Positions 49,667 to 60,386 of a DNA stretch of 64,000 nucleotides are shown here, in pieces. The position numbers and the translations under genes are program-made. How positions within the stretch are numbered: position 1 is the stretch's first letter; every line of letters begins with the position of its first letter. Origin of the DNA: Silurus meridionalis (lineage: Eukaryota; Chordata; Actinopteri; Siluriformes; Siluridae); contig NC_060906.1 of NCBI RefSeq assembly GCF_014805685.1, positions 21,124,626-21,188,625 of the forward strand, given 5' to 3'. The notes below the pieces were generated by a model. The model made no database searches. It saw only the letters and a program-made list of their open reading frames with translations, and was not told where the DNA came from.

Positions 49667-49722
<56 letters not shown>
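49667..49722. repeat. (TA)n microsatellite
   Basis: TA tract abutting the right end of the Tc1-like element. Confidence 0.95.
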
Positions 49723-49725
<3 letters not shown>

Positions 49726-50233
49726 AAAGGGTTTTAACATGCAAATTGTTCAGTAAACTTGCATTCAGGGCTGTGCAATTCAAACAGGTATTGGGTCACT
49801 CTCAAAGTCAGCACAGCTGTAATGGCCTCCATTCAGCATCTATTTGCACAGGCCTGTGCTGATTTTCTTATTTCACACCAAATCAGTTTTTCTTTGGTTG
49901 TTTTATTTACATGAAGGCTCGTAAAGTGTTCGCAACGGAGGAAAACGATCGGGATTCATTCGACCATCTCGTTTCATGGCAAATCGAAGAGCAAAGTGCT
50001 GAACGGCGTGTAATCCATTTCACACTGTAACTGAGCATCCACAAAAGGACAGCGCAATTACAATAGCACACGGCAAGAAGGGGTTAAAGTGTAAGAGACT
50101 TATTTACTGTGACAGCTCAGTTACAAACAATAGAGCATGTGATTTCTTGCTCTAAAAACAACCATAGTGATTTGTCAAGTTATATCTCTTTTCTATAAAT
50201 TATTTTGTAATTTACTTCTATAGACAGTTTTTT

Positions 50234-50301
<68 letters not shown>

Positions 50302-51262
50302 ACATATTTTTTGAATGTTTTTTTTTTACATAAACACAATCTTTTAGAACACAAAGTAATGAGTTGCTTTCAAAAAAGTTCCAAGGTGACATCTTAAATA
50401 AACATTTATTAAAGAACAGCACCGATGATGTTTTCTTTCGCTTTATGTAAATGTTACCTATGCTTGAGTTAAGCAAAGAGCAAAGCGAACGAATCACTGG
50501 GTCCAAGTTCCACATTTGTCAATCATGCAGTTCAGAAGTCACAGCTGTCACATGTCCAACGTGGCACATAACTATCTCTGAGCTTAAAGTGCACTGTATT
50601 AGAATTGCAAATATTTGAGATATTTATCTCATTAAAAAGAATACCAACTAACATCATTGTGTGTATTACGTTTAAATGATGTTTTAATGCTAAAGAAGAT
50701 GCAAAATCACAATTCAGATCACATTAAATTTATTTATTAGCATAAAAATCAAATAATTTATGCATGAAATTAAATGCTTGAAAATATACCAAATTTTATA
50801 CCAGAAAGAAAGTAAGAATATTTTTTAGAATTATGAATATCGACAATCCACAAAAAAAAAAAAAAAAAAAAAAGATTTATTTGCTCCTGGTGAATTTCCA
50901 TGTTGTATCACAGATGTAAATTTGGTTCTTATGTTCTATTCATATTCTATTTTATACTGCTTTTTATTTGTATTCTATTTTTTTCCTTATTATATTCTGG
51001 CACTAATAAATAACTAATACATTAAAATAAATTTTGATTTTTGAAAACAGAACACGAGCGAAATCAACAACGATATGCTCGGAAAGTTTAATGTAAACAG
51101 CTGATTTAATAAATAAAAATTTAAATAAAACAAAGCAGTCATTGTGGTTTTATTGTCGGTCCTTCATAAAGGTTATATACAAGTCATGTGGCTTTTATAT
51201 TCAACCAGATACAATACAGTGACAAAATAACATTCCTGCAGGACAAAGGTGCTCCATAAAAC
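49723..51262. other. Intergenic; (AT)n and dispersed copy of the 269-bp repeat
   Basis: AT tract at 50237-50297. A (A)n tract at about 50852-50873 is followed by a diverged copy (50876-51010) of the unit found in tandem at 52150. 49900-50160 is non-repetitive. No gene recognised. Confidence 0.5.
50237..50297. repeat. (AT)n microsatellite
   Basis: Uninterrupted AT tract. Confidence 0.95.
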
Positions 51263-51495
51263 TTTCCTTCGGCTTCTCCCGTCTCGCCACAGCGGACCAT
51301 TCGCATGTTTGATTCGGCACATGTTTTTACACTGGATGCCCTTCCTAACGCAACCCTCCCCATTTATCCGGGCTTGGGACCGGCACTAAGGCTTGTGCAA
51401 CCCAAATGGCTGGGGTCGGTTCCCTGACCGGGGATCGAACCCGGGCCGCAGTGGTGAGAGCGCCGCATCCTAACCACTAGACCACCAGGAAACCT
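51263..51495 (-). mobile_element. SINE family C with 18-bp target-site duplication
   Basis: Near full-length minus-strand copy. The flanks 'aaaggtgctccataaaac' (51245-51262) and 'aaaggcgctccataaaac' (51496-51513) differ at one base. The tail 'ttcggcttctcccgtctcgc' is at the left. Confidence 0.9.
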
Positions 51496-51673
51496 AAAGG
51501 CGCTCCATAAAACATCGTAAATAATCACAAGATAAAACCTAAGAAACTAGAATGGGATCAAGTCCAGGTGTGAACAACATTTAGTGTAGTGAGCTCAGTG
51601 CAAAAGAATTGTCCATATAATAACACGTACTGTACATGAAAACGTTTGTAACCACTTTAGGAGCATTTATTTG

Positions 51674-51718
<45 letters not shown>

Positions 51719-52149
51719 ACAGAAAGTCTTTTGTTAAGGAGTACAATAAAGTGAAACGTTTCCCTCGGACCATGTTGCAAGACATAACAATAATAATACA
51801 TAAAGTGGTGTGAGAAAAATGTACAGTACAGTACAACACACAGGCCTGTGCCAATGAACGCAAGTGAATTAAATGGGACAATAGAGCAAAAACATTTGTT
51901 TCTTTAATTGCTAAATTTCAAAGACTTTGTATTTAAATGTAATTATCTAAAGAACGTAGCAATTTTGTGTCAGAAAGGGTAAACATTTTTTTAAAAAAGA
52001 AAAAAAGCTGTGCTTCTTGAACAAAAACATGTGGATGGCACATCTGCATTTCAGACAGGTGTAAAAAATGCTGCAGCAAGTAATGCTTTTAAACATAAAT
52101 GTGTTAATAATTTAATATTATCCCCTTTGCCCTTTTTGCGATCGTACTT
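51496..52149. other. Intergenic with (GT)n at 51676-51716
   Basis: No gene recognised. The microsatellite is uninterrupted. Confidence 0.5.
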
Positions 52150-52745
52150 CCAGGTACAATTTTTCAATACAATTGCTAAATGAATGTAAATTAATTACTA
52201 TGTATTAAAATTTAAATATTTAAAGAATTTTATAATTTTTTGTTACAAAACAAAATCTAATCCCAAAAAGTAATCGAAAAATACATACGAATCAAAATAC
52301 AATGCAAGAAGAAATTTTAAAAAGTAAAAATAATAATAATTGTGTACTTTCTTTGCTCCTGGTGAATGTACATGTTGTTTTACATATGTAAATTTGTTTC
52401 CTGTTTTATTTGTATTCTATATTATACTGCTTTTTATTTGTTGATAAATTAATAAATGAATGACTATCTATTAATTTTTAATTATTTAAAGAATTTTATA
52501 ATTTTTTTTGTTACAAAACAAAATCTAATCTCAAAAAGTAGAAAAATACATACGAATCAAAATACAATGCAAGAAGAAAACTTAAAAAGCAAAAATAAAA
52601 AATAATAATTTTGTACTTACTTTGCTCCTGGTGAATTTACATATTGTTTTACATATGTAAATTAGTTTCCTGTGTTTTATTTGTATTCTATATTATACTG
52701 CTTTTTATTTGTTGATGAATTGAATAACTAATGCTAAATCAATTG
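52150..52745 (+). repeat. 269-bp tandem repeat, just over two units
   Basis: 'tttgctcctggtgaat' occurs at 52352 and 52621. The intervening 'cgaatcaaaatacaatgcaa' and 'atactgctttttatttgttg' blocks repeat with the same period. Confidence 0.85.
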
Positions 52746-53059
52746 CTAAATTAATGAATATGCATTCAAATTTAATTATTTACATTTTTTAATTTTTACA
52801 AACTAATAAAAAAAAAAAAACAGGAGTCATTGCTGATCTACTTCCGAAGAAATTTGCGTCTTTCCTTATAGTATTTGATTACGGATAAATAGAAACAAAA
52901 ACTATTCATAATTGATTAATTGATTAATTGTTATGTATTTAAAGAATGTATCAGTTTTGTGTTACATATTCAAAAATCAACACTACTAATAAAAATATTG
53001 TCTAGGACTTTATGACCAATAACGTGTGAACACCACATCCACGTGTGGGCCCCTCTGCT

Positions 53060-53160
53060 CGTTGAAACCCCGCCCACAATAACGTTAGTCGACGCGGGTG
53101 ATACGATTGGCTAGGGATCGTTGCCAATCATGTGTGACGGCCACGCCCCCCGCGCTGTGT
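53060..53160 (+). promoter_or_regulatory. Probable core promoter of the mannosidase gene
   Basis: CpG-richer than the AT-rich flanks. GC boxes at 53068-53075 ('ccccgccc') and 53142-53152 ('cacgccccccg'), an inverted CCAAT box (attgg, 53106-53110), a direct CCAAT box (53124-53128) and a CRE-like 'tgacgg' (53135-53140). No TATA box at a fitting position. The combination suits a housekeeping Golgi enzyme. The transcription start is not determinable from sequence alone. Confidence 0.55.
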
Positions 53161-53391
53161 AATCTGCTGGAGCTCCAGCGGCGAGACTTTTTCTTCTTCT
53201 TCTTCCACAGATGTGTCAGCATGATCAGAGAGGAGCTCCACAACTTTCCCGAGGAGGATTTACTTTCACCGCGGCGTTCACGTGTGTAAACCCGAGGAGG
53301 AGTGGATTCTACACACTGAAAGAGTTGGATTCTTGAAGAAGAAGAAGAAGAAGAAGAAGAAAGATAGAAAAAGAAGAAGAAGGAGAAGAAA
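53161..53391 (+). other. Probable 5' UTR with upstream ORFs and a GAA-rich tract
   Basis: Upstream start codons at 53211 (frame to 53336, 41 codons) and 53221 (frame to 53289, 22 codons) precede the main ATG. A (TTC)n tract at 53190-53205 followed by 'cacag' also looks like a splice acceptor. A (GAA)n-rich tract occupies 53335-53391 right up to the start codon and is complementary to the (TTC)n tract. Confidence 0.5.
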
Positions 53392-53889
53392 ATGCCTGTA
53401 GCTATTCTCATGCCGTTCACGGCCACCCCGAGTAGGAAGTCCGCCAGCGCGACCTCGTTCAGGCTGACGGAGAAATTCATGCTGCTCCTGGTGTTCAGCG
53501 CTTTCATTACCTTCTGCTTCGGTGCGATCTTCTTCCTGCCGGATTCGTCCAAGCTGTTCTTCTTCCGCTCCGAACCGACCGCGGTGGACGCCGACACCCG
53601 GACAGGTACGGACGGAGACGCCGGCGGTACGGGCAAGGACGAGAGAATCCTGGCTAAGATCCGGAGAGACCACGAACAGGCTCTGCTCGAAGCCAAGGAC
53701 ACGCTGCAGAAGCGGCCGGATGAGATCAAGCAGGACATCCGAAGCGAGAAGGACCAAGTTGCGAAGAACCGAGCGGGCGAGAATGACGACGGCGCTCTGC
53801 CCGTCATCGAGCACGCACGGCCGCCTGGGGCCACGGGCCGAGAGCCGGCAGACCCGGAAACCAGGGAGAGACGGGCGAAGATCAAAGAG
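53392..53889 (+). CDS. man1a1: Mannosyl-oligosaccharide 1,2-alpha-mannosidase IA, first coding exon (partial gene)
   Basis: Class I (GH47) alpha-1,2-mannosidase of the Golgi, which trims Man9GlcNAc2-type N-glycans towards Man5 so that complex glycans can be built; calcium dependent. The exon encodes 166 residues: a cytoplasmic tail (about 1-28, starting MPVAILMPF), a type II signal anchor (about 29-49, FMLLLVFSAFITFCFGAIFF), then the membrane-proximal LPDSSK and a charged, coiled-coil-like luminal stem (about 80-125: RILAKIRRDHEQALLEAKDT), ending REPADPETRERRAKIKE. The RLTEKF and REPAD...REKRAKIKE pattern points to the IA paralogue over IA2/IC. The start has A at -3. The donor is GAG then gtacat at 53890, phase 0. 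The GH47 catalytic domain is encoded by later exons outside the window. Confidence 0.9.
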
Positions 53890-53946
53890 GTACATCAACA
53901 AATAAACAAATAAACAAAACAATATTTTAAGTAATATTTAATGATA

Positions 53947-53989
<43 letters not shown>

Positions 53990-56097
53990 ATTAGGATGGT
54001 GTACAATCAGGTAAGTTGACTTCCTGCCCAGTTCCAGGTAGAAGCTCAGCCCTGAGGAGTTTGTTATTTAAAGAAATGTATATATTTTTTAGGAAAATAC
54101 TTCAACCTGTAGCTTGTAGAACGCCTTCAAGACCACTGAAGTTTCATTTGTAAGCCAGCCGAGTGAGAAACAAGTGAATGAAACTCATTTTACGCAATAT
54201 CGGTCCAATAGAAGCCACCGTTTCGGATTATATAACCTCAGCAATAAAATTCCCATGGACATCGGACACCTCGGACATGTCATATGTCAGTAAGGTTTCA
54301 CTTCGCTTTAGTGAGCAGGAAAAAACAAAACAAAACAACAACAACCCACCAAACAGAAAGTGAGATGTTCACAATGATGAAACCATGCCCCCGAGATGAG
54401 ATAGGTGATGTTTGGTCTACAGGAAGTCAGAGTACTCCAGAGTTCAGCGTCAGAAGGTTTGTGATTTTATGACTCATGTATAAAAAGCTGGAAAACCTCA
54501 ACCCCCCCCTTTGCAGTAAAAGTTGTTACTGTTCCTCAGATTCATTTTTGCATTTGATGGATCTTCTTTCCAGCTGTGGAAGAGCAGTCCAGGGTTCAGG
54601 ATGTTACCCATGAAATCAGCATTGGCTTGCTTGCTGGTGGCCTGAGATATGACAGGAGAGAGAAGCCTTCATAGATGTATAAGAAAAAAAACATGAGAAT
54701 TTTAGGTTTTTTTGGTCGTTTCTGAGGGTTTTGACTGAACCGAAAGAGCTGGAAGGATATGTTGTGCACAGCAAGACAGGTTGAAGGTCAGTACACTTTC
54801 TCAGCATTGCTGTACAAGTCACATGAGGTGAAGCTTTTAATCTCGGAGGAAGGTCAGTATGTTTTTCTTCGAGTCGAGGAAAAAAAAGGACTTTGTTATT
54901 GCGATGGTTTCGGATTTAATAGATTTCTCTTCCTTACAGCTGAGGCAAAATCCGGTCGAAGGCAGAGCAGGCGAGGGTTAAGGACCATAGATCAGCACTG
55001 GCTCACGTTCTGGCAGCCCGGGACACGAAAGCCAGGAGAGACAAAACCTTCGGAGGCAACGCGAAGACGTTTAAAGCAGCCTCTTCGTTGGCGTTAACAG
55101 ACTTGCATTTTCTATTCGAAGACACGTGTCGTCGTATATACAAGACGTCGGATTTAATTTGATTAAAAAAGGAGGTATATGTTTAGGGAAGGTATCAAGG
55201 TTGACTTAAATAGACCGTCTGGAATGTCACGTTTTTTCCCGAGCCAATTGAAATGAGTCTAGACCGGCCCGGTGATAGATTAACCACAGGGTTACCACAG
55301 ATTGTCAGCAGACCGAGGGATCAATAGTCCAGCTTCAGATCAGCTTCAGATCAGACAGAAAGAATACGCACAATAACAAAGATGTCATATTATACTCAAC
55401 AACATTTTTATTTGTATCACTTTGCATAGTGTTAGTGTGTCAAAAAAATTGGAAAATGAAAAAAAAAATCCCTAAATGGTACAATTGTAACTGATTATAC
55501 CTCATAGTTGTACACCTATAAAAAATGGGGGGTGGGGTCCAAAACTTAGATTAATTTACTTCTAATTAATAATATACAATAGAGGTGTAACGGTACACAA
55601 TATTCTATTGGTTCTTGGGGCGTTTTCTCCACTCCTATAAGAACTAGGCTCAAGTTAGGTTTGCGCCAAAAAGTAAGGAGTAAACACTTGTGGCACGCTG
55701 TTAAAAACTAAACGAGGCATGATGGGAAGCGAAGTTCATTTTATGTCATTTTGAGGTTTTCCCCCCAATCGTATTGTTAAGGGAACGTCTGTGAGAGCAG
55801 GTTAGTTTGGGTTTTCCTTTATGTTCGTGCCATTAAACATCACCGTACCATTTTGAACTTGATCCAAGAGCCGACACTGGAGACTGGTTACATTCATTTT
55901 GACTTAACTAATATTTGTTGTCCGTTTCATTGGAAAGGCAACATTGCAACTGGGACCTGTTTAAACTGCAGCCTCTCAGCCAAAGTTTGGTGATGGAATT
56001 GCAAGGCTAATAACGCTAGCATGCAAATAAAGTCAATAGTACCTGAGGTTGTTTCCTATTGGTCACATGAAACTCTTGGCATATCCCAGTGATGTTA
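53890..56097 (+). other. Intron 1 of man1a1, proximal part
   Basis: Starts with gtacat. It contains a (TA)n tract (53951-53986), then mostly unique sequence. The 112-codon frame at 54759-55097 shows no recognisable domain and a 'ttccttacag' acceptor-like site near 54940. I do not call it an exon. Start 'atgatgaag'-type sequence of a second mannosidase exon was looked for and not seen. Confidence 0.7.
53951..53986. repeat. (TA)n microsatellite
   Basis: TA tract 60 bases into intron 1. Confidence 0.95.
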
Positions 56098-56248
56098 GGA
56101 AGCAGTCAGTCAAAGCACAAGGTCAGCCATGATGGAGCACAGAGGGTTAGGAGCCTTGTTCAAGGGCCAAAGAGTGGCAGCTTGGTGATACTGGGGCAAC
56201 CTTCTGATCAGTAACCAAGAGCCTTAACCACTGAGCTACAACTTCCAA
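56098..56248 (-). repeat. SINE family A copy
   Basis: 'caaggtcagccatgatggag', 'agccttgttcaagggccaaa' and the tRNA head 'cactgagctacaacttcc' as seen on plus. Confidence 0.75.
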
Positions 56249-56344
56249 ACTTTCCTAGTCATCTTTAGATTGTTTCATAATTTCTATGTGTGTAATAACT
56301 TTTAAAAGTTTAGAATATGTTTGACATTCGAGTGGCTTGACATT

Positions 56345-56560
56345 AAGCTAAAATCAAATCAAAGACATTTTTTTTCAGCACTTTTAACAATAGACGTTGT
56401 CCCAAAACAGTTTTGCAGAGATTGATAGGTTATAAAATTCGAATGATGTTCATTGCCTATAAATTTATCCTTAATTAACAAGCCAGTGGTGACAGTGGCA
56501 CTAAAAAACTCCCTGAGACCGCATGAGGAAGAAACCTTGCAAAAGGTTTACTGTTCAGTG
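56345..56560 (-). repeat. L2-like LINE 3' end, diverged
   Basis: Plus-strand view: 'cttttaacaatagacgttgt', 'aacaagccagtggtgacagt', 'gcatgaggaagaaaccttgc'. This is the reverse complement of the LINE tail seen at 47405. Confidence 0.7.
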
Positions 56561-57840
56561 ATGGATCCTAACTGTTCACTGCAGTCCTGAGCCATTGTAG
56601 TAGACTATTTATATTAAATTACCATAACATGTGGGAGGAAATGCTTCTTTTGTTTTTTTGTTGTTTTGTTTGAACAGTAACGTAAACAACAACGGGCCAA
56701 GCATACGTTTTTTTTGTTATTAGAATTTTTGGATAGCATATTATTTGTATTGGTGATACATTCATGATATTATGTATGCGGAGTGGGCAAAGGAAGTTCC
56801 TGTATACTTCCTGTATGTTTTTGATTCAGATGTGCACTTAAGATGATGAATTCAAATCAAAGTTGTTTATTAGATCACATCCAGACTCCTTCCGAAAAGT
56901 GTAATATTTGAATACTGAATCGGAATTAGGCGACATAGTGGTACAGGGGGTGGTGTTGCTGGATTACAGTAGATTACAGGGTCTTCGGTTCAGTCCTAAA
57001 TTTAGGATACTGACTTTTTTTTTGAGCCTTTGATATTGAAATAAAGTGTTTGTGGTCTCTAGGTCCATTAGATGAACGACTTGTATATTTGTTTTAAATC
57101 TTGTAATGAAATACAGAATCTTGTTGTGTATTTGTTTCTAAAAGCTTTGTGAAGAAATGTTGTGCATGTTTATCTGCTCATCTGACCCATTAGAAACTGA
57201 TTTAAGGTAGAAATACACAGGAAAGAAATGGTCTTTAAGTTTTCAGAAGCAGTTTCATAAGGATTCTAGACTCGCGCATAGTCAAGTCAAAGGATGAACT
57301 TTTCCCGATTTTCTAATGAGATGTAAATCAATGGCCAGCTTCACCTCACTGCTCCAGACTCCTTATCAGTATGCACTAGAGCTCTTTAAACACCTTCGCC
57401 TAATATCTTGTAATTGTCTTCTGTCTAATCAGTGCAGCATCGATGTTCACAACCTGTCTACCAGCGCGTACACATATTGTGTCTTGAAAGATGACTAGAG
57501 ACGTGCTGTCAAAAAATAAAATACAGACACTTCAGATATTCATCTTCCCTCCGCATGTGCGCCAGTATTTTATTATGTACGGGAATATCAGCAGCCGTGA
57601 AATCGGTAAGGGATTCTTTTTTAGAAAAGCTTAACCCCATCGTTCTGAAAATTATCATAGCTGTACAACATTTGCCTTTTTTTAAATGAAAGAGTAAAAG
57701 GAATTTGTCTGAATACGTTTTAATAATAGTGAAGGCAGTAGACGGCAAATTTTTTTACACAGAGCTTTCAGCATGATTGTAAATCAGCACCATTGTGTGT
57801 GTACAAATTTATTTTGCTCATAATGGCTCGTTAGCATGTA
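56561..57840. other. Intron 1, no further feature recognised
   Basis: AT-rich unique-looking sequence. Small frames at 57316-57498 (plus) and 57509-57748 (minus) show no motif. Confidence 0.5.
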
Positions 57841-57964
57841 CAGGTAGACCCCAACTTACGACGTGGAAATCGAGAAGTAACTGCTCTATGATGCGTTCCG
57901 ACGCAGACATAAAGAGGCACAGTAAACACATAAAATAAATTTTTACATAGTACAAATAAAGTAA

Positions 57965-58062
<98 letters not shown>

Positions 58063-58160
58063 TTATTTATTCATTTATTTATTTAAAAAACATTTCGGTG
58101 GAGGTGACTGTTGTATCTCCGAAATGTACGTCGAGTGGTCGTAGGTCGGGGGTCTGACAG
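57841..58160. mobile_element. Small TIR element (mariner/Tigger-like MITE) with internal (A)n(TA)n
   Basis: Ends 'caggtagaccccaacttacg' and 'cgtaggtcgggggtctgaca' plus 'g' are imperfect inverted repeats bordered by TA (57839-57840, 58161-58162). Internally it contains an A20 run and a 74-bp TA tract (57983-58056). Confidence 0.65.
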
Positions 58161-58184
58161 TAAGGATGTTTTTTCCAGTAGGGT

Positions 58185-58230
58185 TCGCTTTACAGCGACG
58201 ACCCCTAATTAGAGAAGCCGAAAGAAAGTT
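58185..58230 (+). repeat. SINE C / RTE LINE tail fragment
   Basis: 'gcgacgacccctaattagag' then 'aagccgaaagaaag': only the shared 3' tail of family C and the RTE LINE is present, so its source cannot be decided. Confidence 0.55.
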
Positions 58231-58808
58231 TGTGTATACTGTTTAGGTTTGCCACTATGTGGAATTGAGCAGATTAGATCAAGATAAATCATGACTGGAC
58301 CCAAGTTCCAGACAGAAGGGTCAGACCGCTAAACAGATCAAAGGTAAAGGCAGCAAACCCTAAAAGGGAAAAGTGAAGTTCCGCTCTCTTGTGTATCGAG
58401 TAAAAGTCAATCAGACAGAAGAAATTCCAAAGTGAATGTCTCTTCTGTTTCTAGTCTGTGGTGCGAGTCGAAATTTGCTAAGGGGATGTTTACCCGAGGA
58501 ACAAAATGGAGCATTAAAAGGTAGCCGTTGTCCTTGTTCAGCCCTGATGGTTATCAGGACCGTTCTGGACTGAAGTATTTGGGATTCGGTTCACACTCTT
58601 TGATTAAATCAGGCAGAATATTTGCACCCACCATGCTGCCATGGTCTCGGACTGGAGAATCCTGCAGTTTGCTAGGTTTTTTTTCCTTTTGTTTTTTTTT
58701 TTGTCTTTGCCCTGATAGCTTTTTTTTGTTTTGCTAAAGTTCTGGAATCACAACTAACCGTCATCAGCGCTATTCTGTTTATTATGATGTACTTGGATGA
58801 TGTTTATA

Positions 58809-60386
58809 AAGTGAGGAAAATAAGTATTTGACCCCCCTGCTATTTTGCAAGTTCTCCCACTTAGAAATCATGGAGGGGTCTGAAATTGTCATCGTAGGTG
58901 CATGTCCACTGTGAGAGACATAATCTAAAAAAAAAAATCCAGAAATCACAATGTATGATTTTTAAACTATTTATTTGTATGATACAGCTGCAAATAAGTA
59001 TTTGAACACCTGTCTATCAGCTAGAATTCTGACCCTCAAAGACCTGTTAGTCTGCCTTTAAAATGTCCACCTCCACTACATTTATTATCTTAAATTAGAT
59101 GCACCTGTTTGAGGTCATTAGCTGCATAAAGACACCTGTCCACCCCATACAATCAGTAAGAATCCAACCACTAACATGGCCAAGACCAAAGAGCTGTCCA
59201 AAGACACTAGAGACAAAATTGTACACCTCCACAAGGCTGGAAAGGACTACGGGGAAATTGCCAAGCAGCTTGGTGAAAAAAGGTCCACTGTTGGAGCAAT
59301 CATTAGAAAATGGAAGAAGCTAAACATGACTGTCAATCTCCCTCGGACTGGGGCTCCATGCAAGATCTCACCTCGTGGGGTCTCAATGATCCTAAGGAAG
59401 GTGAGAAATCAGCCCAGAACTACACGGGAGGAGCTGGTCAATGACCTGAAAAGAGCTGGGACCACCGTTTCCAAGGTTACTGTTGGTAATACACTAAGAC
59501 ATCATGGTTTGAAATCATGCATGGCACGGAAGGTTCCCCTGCTTAAACCAGCACATGACCAGGCATGTCTTAAGTTTGCCAATGACCATTTGGATGATCC
59601 AGAGGGGTCATGGGAGAAAGTCATGTGGTCAGATGAGACCAAAATAGAACTTTTGGGTCATAATTCCACTAAACGTGTTTGGAGGAAGAAGAGTGATCCC
59701 TACTGTGAAGCATGGGGGTGGTAGCATCATGCTTTGGGGATGTTTTTCTGCACATGGGACAGAGTGACTGCACTGTATTAAGAAGAGGATGACCGGGGCC
59801 ATGTATTGCGAGATTTTGGGGAACAACCTCCTTCCCTCAGTTAGAGCATTGAAGATGGGTCGAGGCTGGGTCTTCCAACATGACAATGACCCGAAGCACA
59901 CAGCCAGGATAACCAAGGAGTGGCTCTGTAAGAAGCATATCAAGGTTCTGGCATGGCCTAGCCAGTCTCCAGACCTAAACCCAATAGAGAATCTTTGTAG
60001 GGAGCTCAAACTCCGTGTTTCTCAGCGACAGGCCAGAAACCTGACTGATCTAGAGAAGATCTGTGTGGAGGAGTGGGCCAAAATCCCTCTTGCAGTGTGT
60101 GCAAACCTGGTGAAAAACTACAGGAAACGTTTGACCTCTGTAATTGCAAACAAAGGCTACTGTACCAAATATTAACATTGACTTTCTCAAATACTTATTG
60201 GCAGCTTTATCATACAAATAAATAGTTTAAAAAAATCATACATTGTGATTTCTGGATTTTTTTTTTTTAGATTATGTCTCTCACAGTGGACATGCACCTA
60301 CGATGACAATTTTAGACCCCTCCATGATTTCTAAGTGGGAGAACTTGCAAAATAGCAGGGTGTTCAAATACTTATTTTCCTCACTG
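58809..60386 (+). mobile_element. Tc1-like transposon, 1.58 kb, about 200-bp IR/DR termini
   Basis: The left terminal repeat (58809 to about 59005) and right terminal repeat (about 60187-60386) are near-perfect reverse complements, each with an outer and an inner 'aataagtatttga'-type direct repeat. It is TA flanked (58807-58808, 60387-60388). The first base is a instead of the expected c. It carries one transposase gene in between. It lies in intron 1 of man1a1 in the gene's sense orientation. Confidence 0.92.
59176..60175 (+). pseudogene. Tc1-type DD34E transposase, broken by frameshift and stop
   Basis: The first frame (59176-59724) starts [20 protein letters not shown] and covers the paired-type helix-turn-helix DNA-binding region ([20 protein letters not shown]), the [10 protein letters not shown] linker and the first catalytic aspartate (WSDETKIE). 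At about 59697-59702 a deletion relative to family members shifts frame. The continuing frame ([14 protein letters not shown]) has an in-frame TGA at 59765-59767, then runs from 59789 through [10 protein letters not shown] (second D) and [10 protein letters not shown] (E), with 34 residues between D and E, to a C-terminus ending near YCTKY. All three catalytic residues survive, but no single protein can be made. Confidence 0.9.

Noticed and set aside
53085..53922. Two long minus-strand open frames (266 and 214 codons) antisense to the mannosidase exon
   Set aside because: They are by-products of the GC-rich, stop-poor exon and the GAA/TTC tracts. They give low-complexity poly-S or poly-F runs and no recognisable domain.
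54759..55097. A 112-codon frame in intron 1 as an alternative mannosidase exon
   Set aside because: It has no similarity to the expected GH47 sequence, no matching donor, and a translation without recognisable pattern.
59629..60009. 126-codon minus-strand frame inside the Tc1-like element
   Set aside because: It is antisense to the transposase, and its sequence mirrors the DDE region in reverse with no independent motif.
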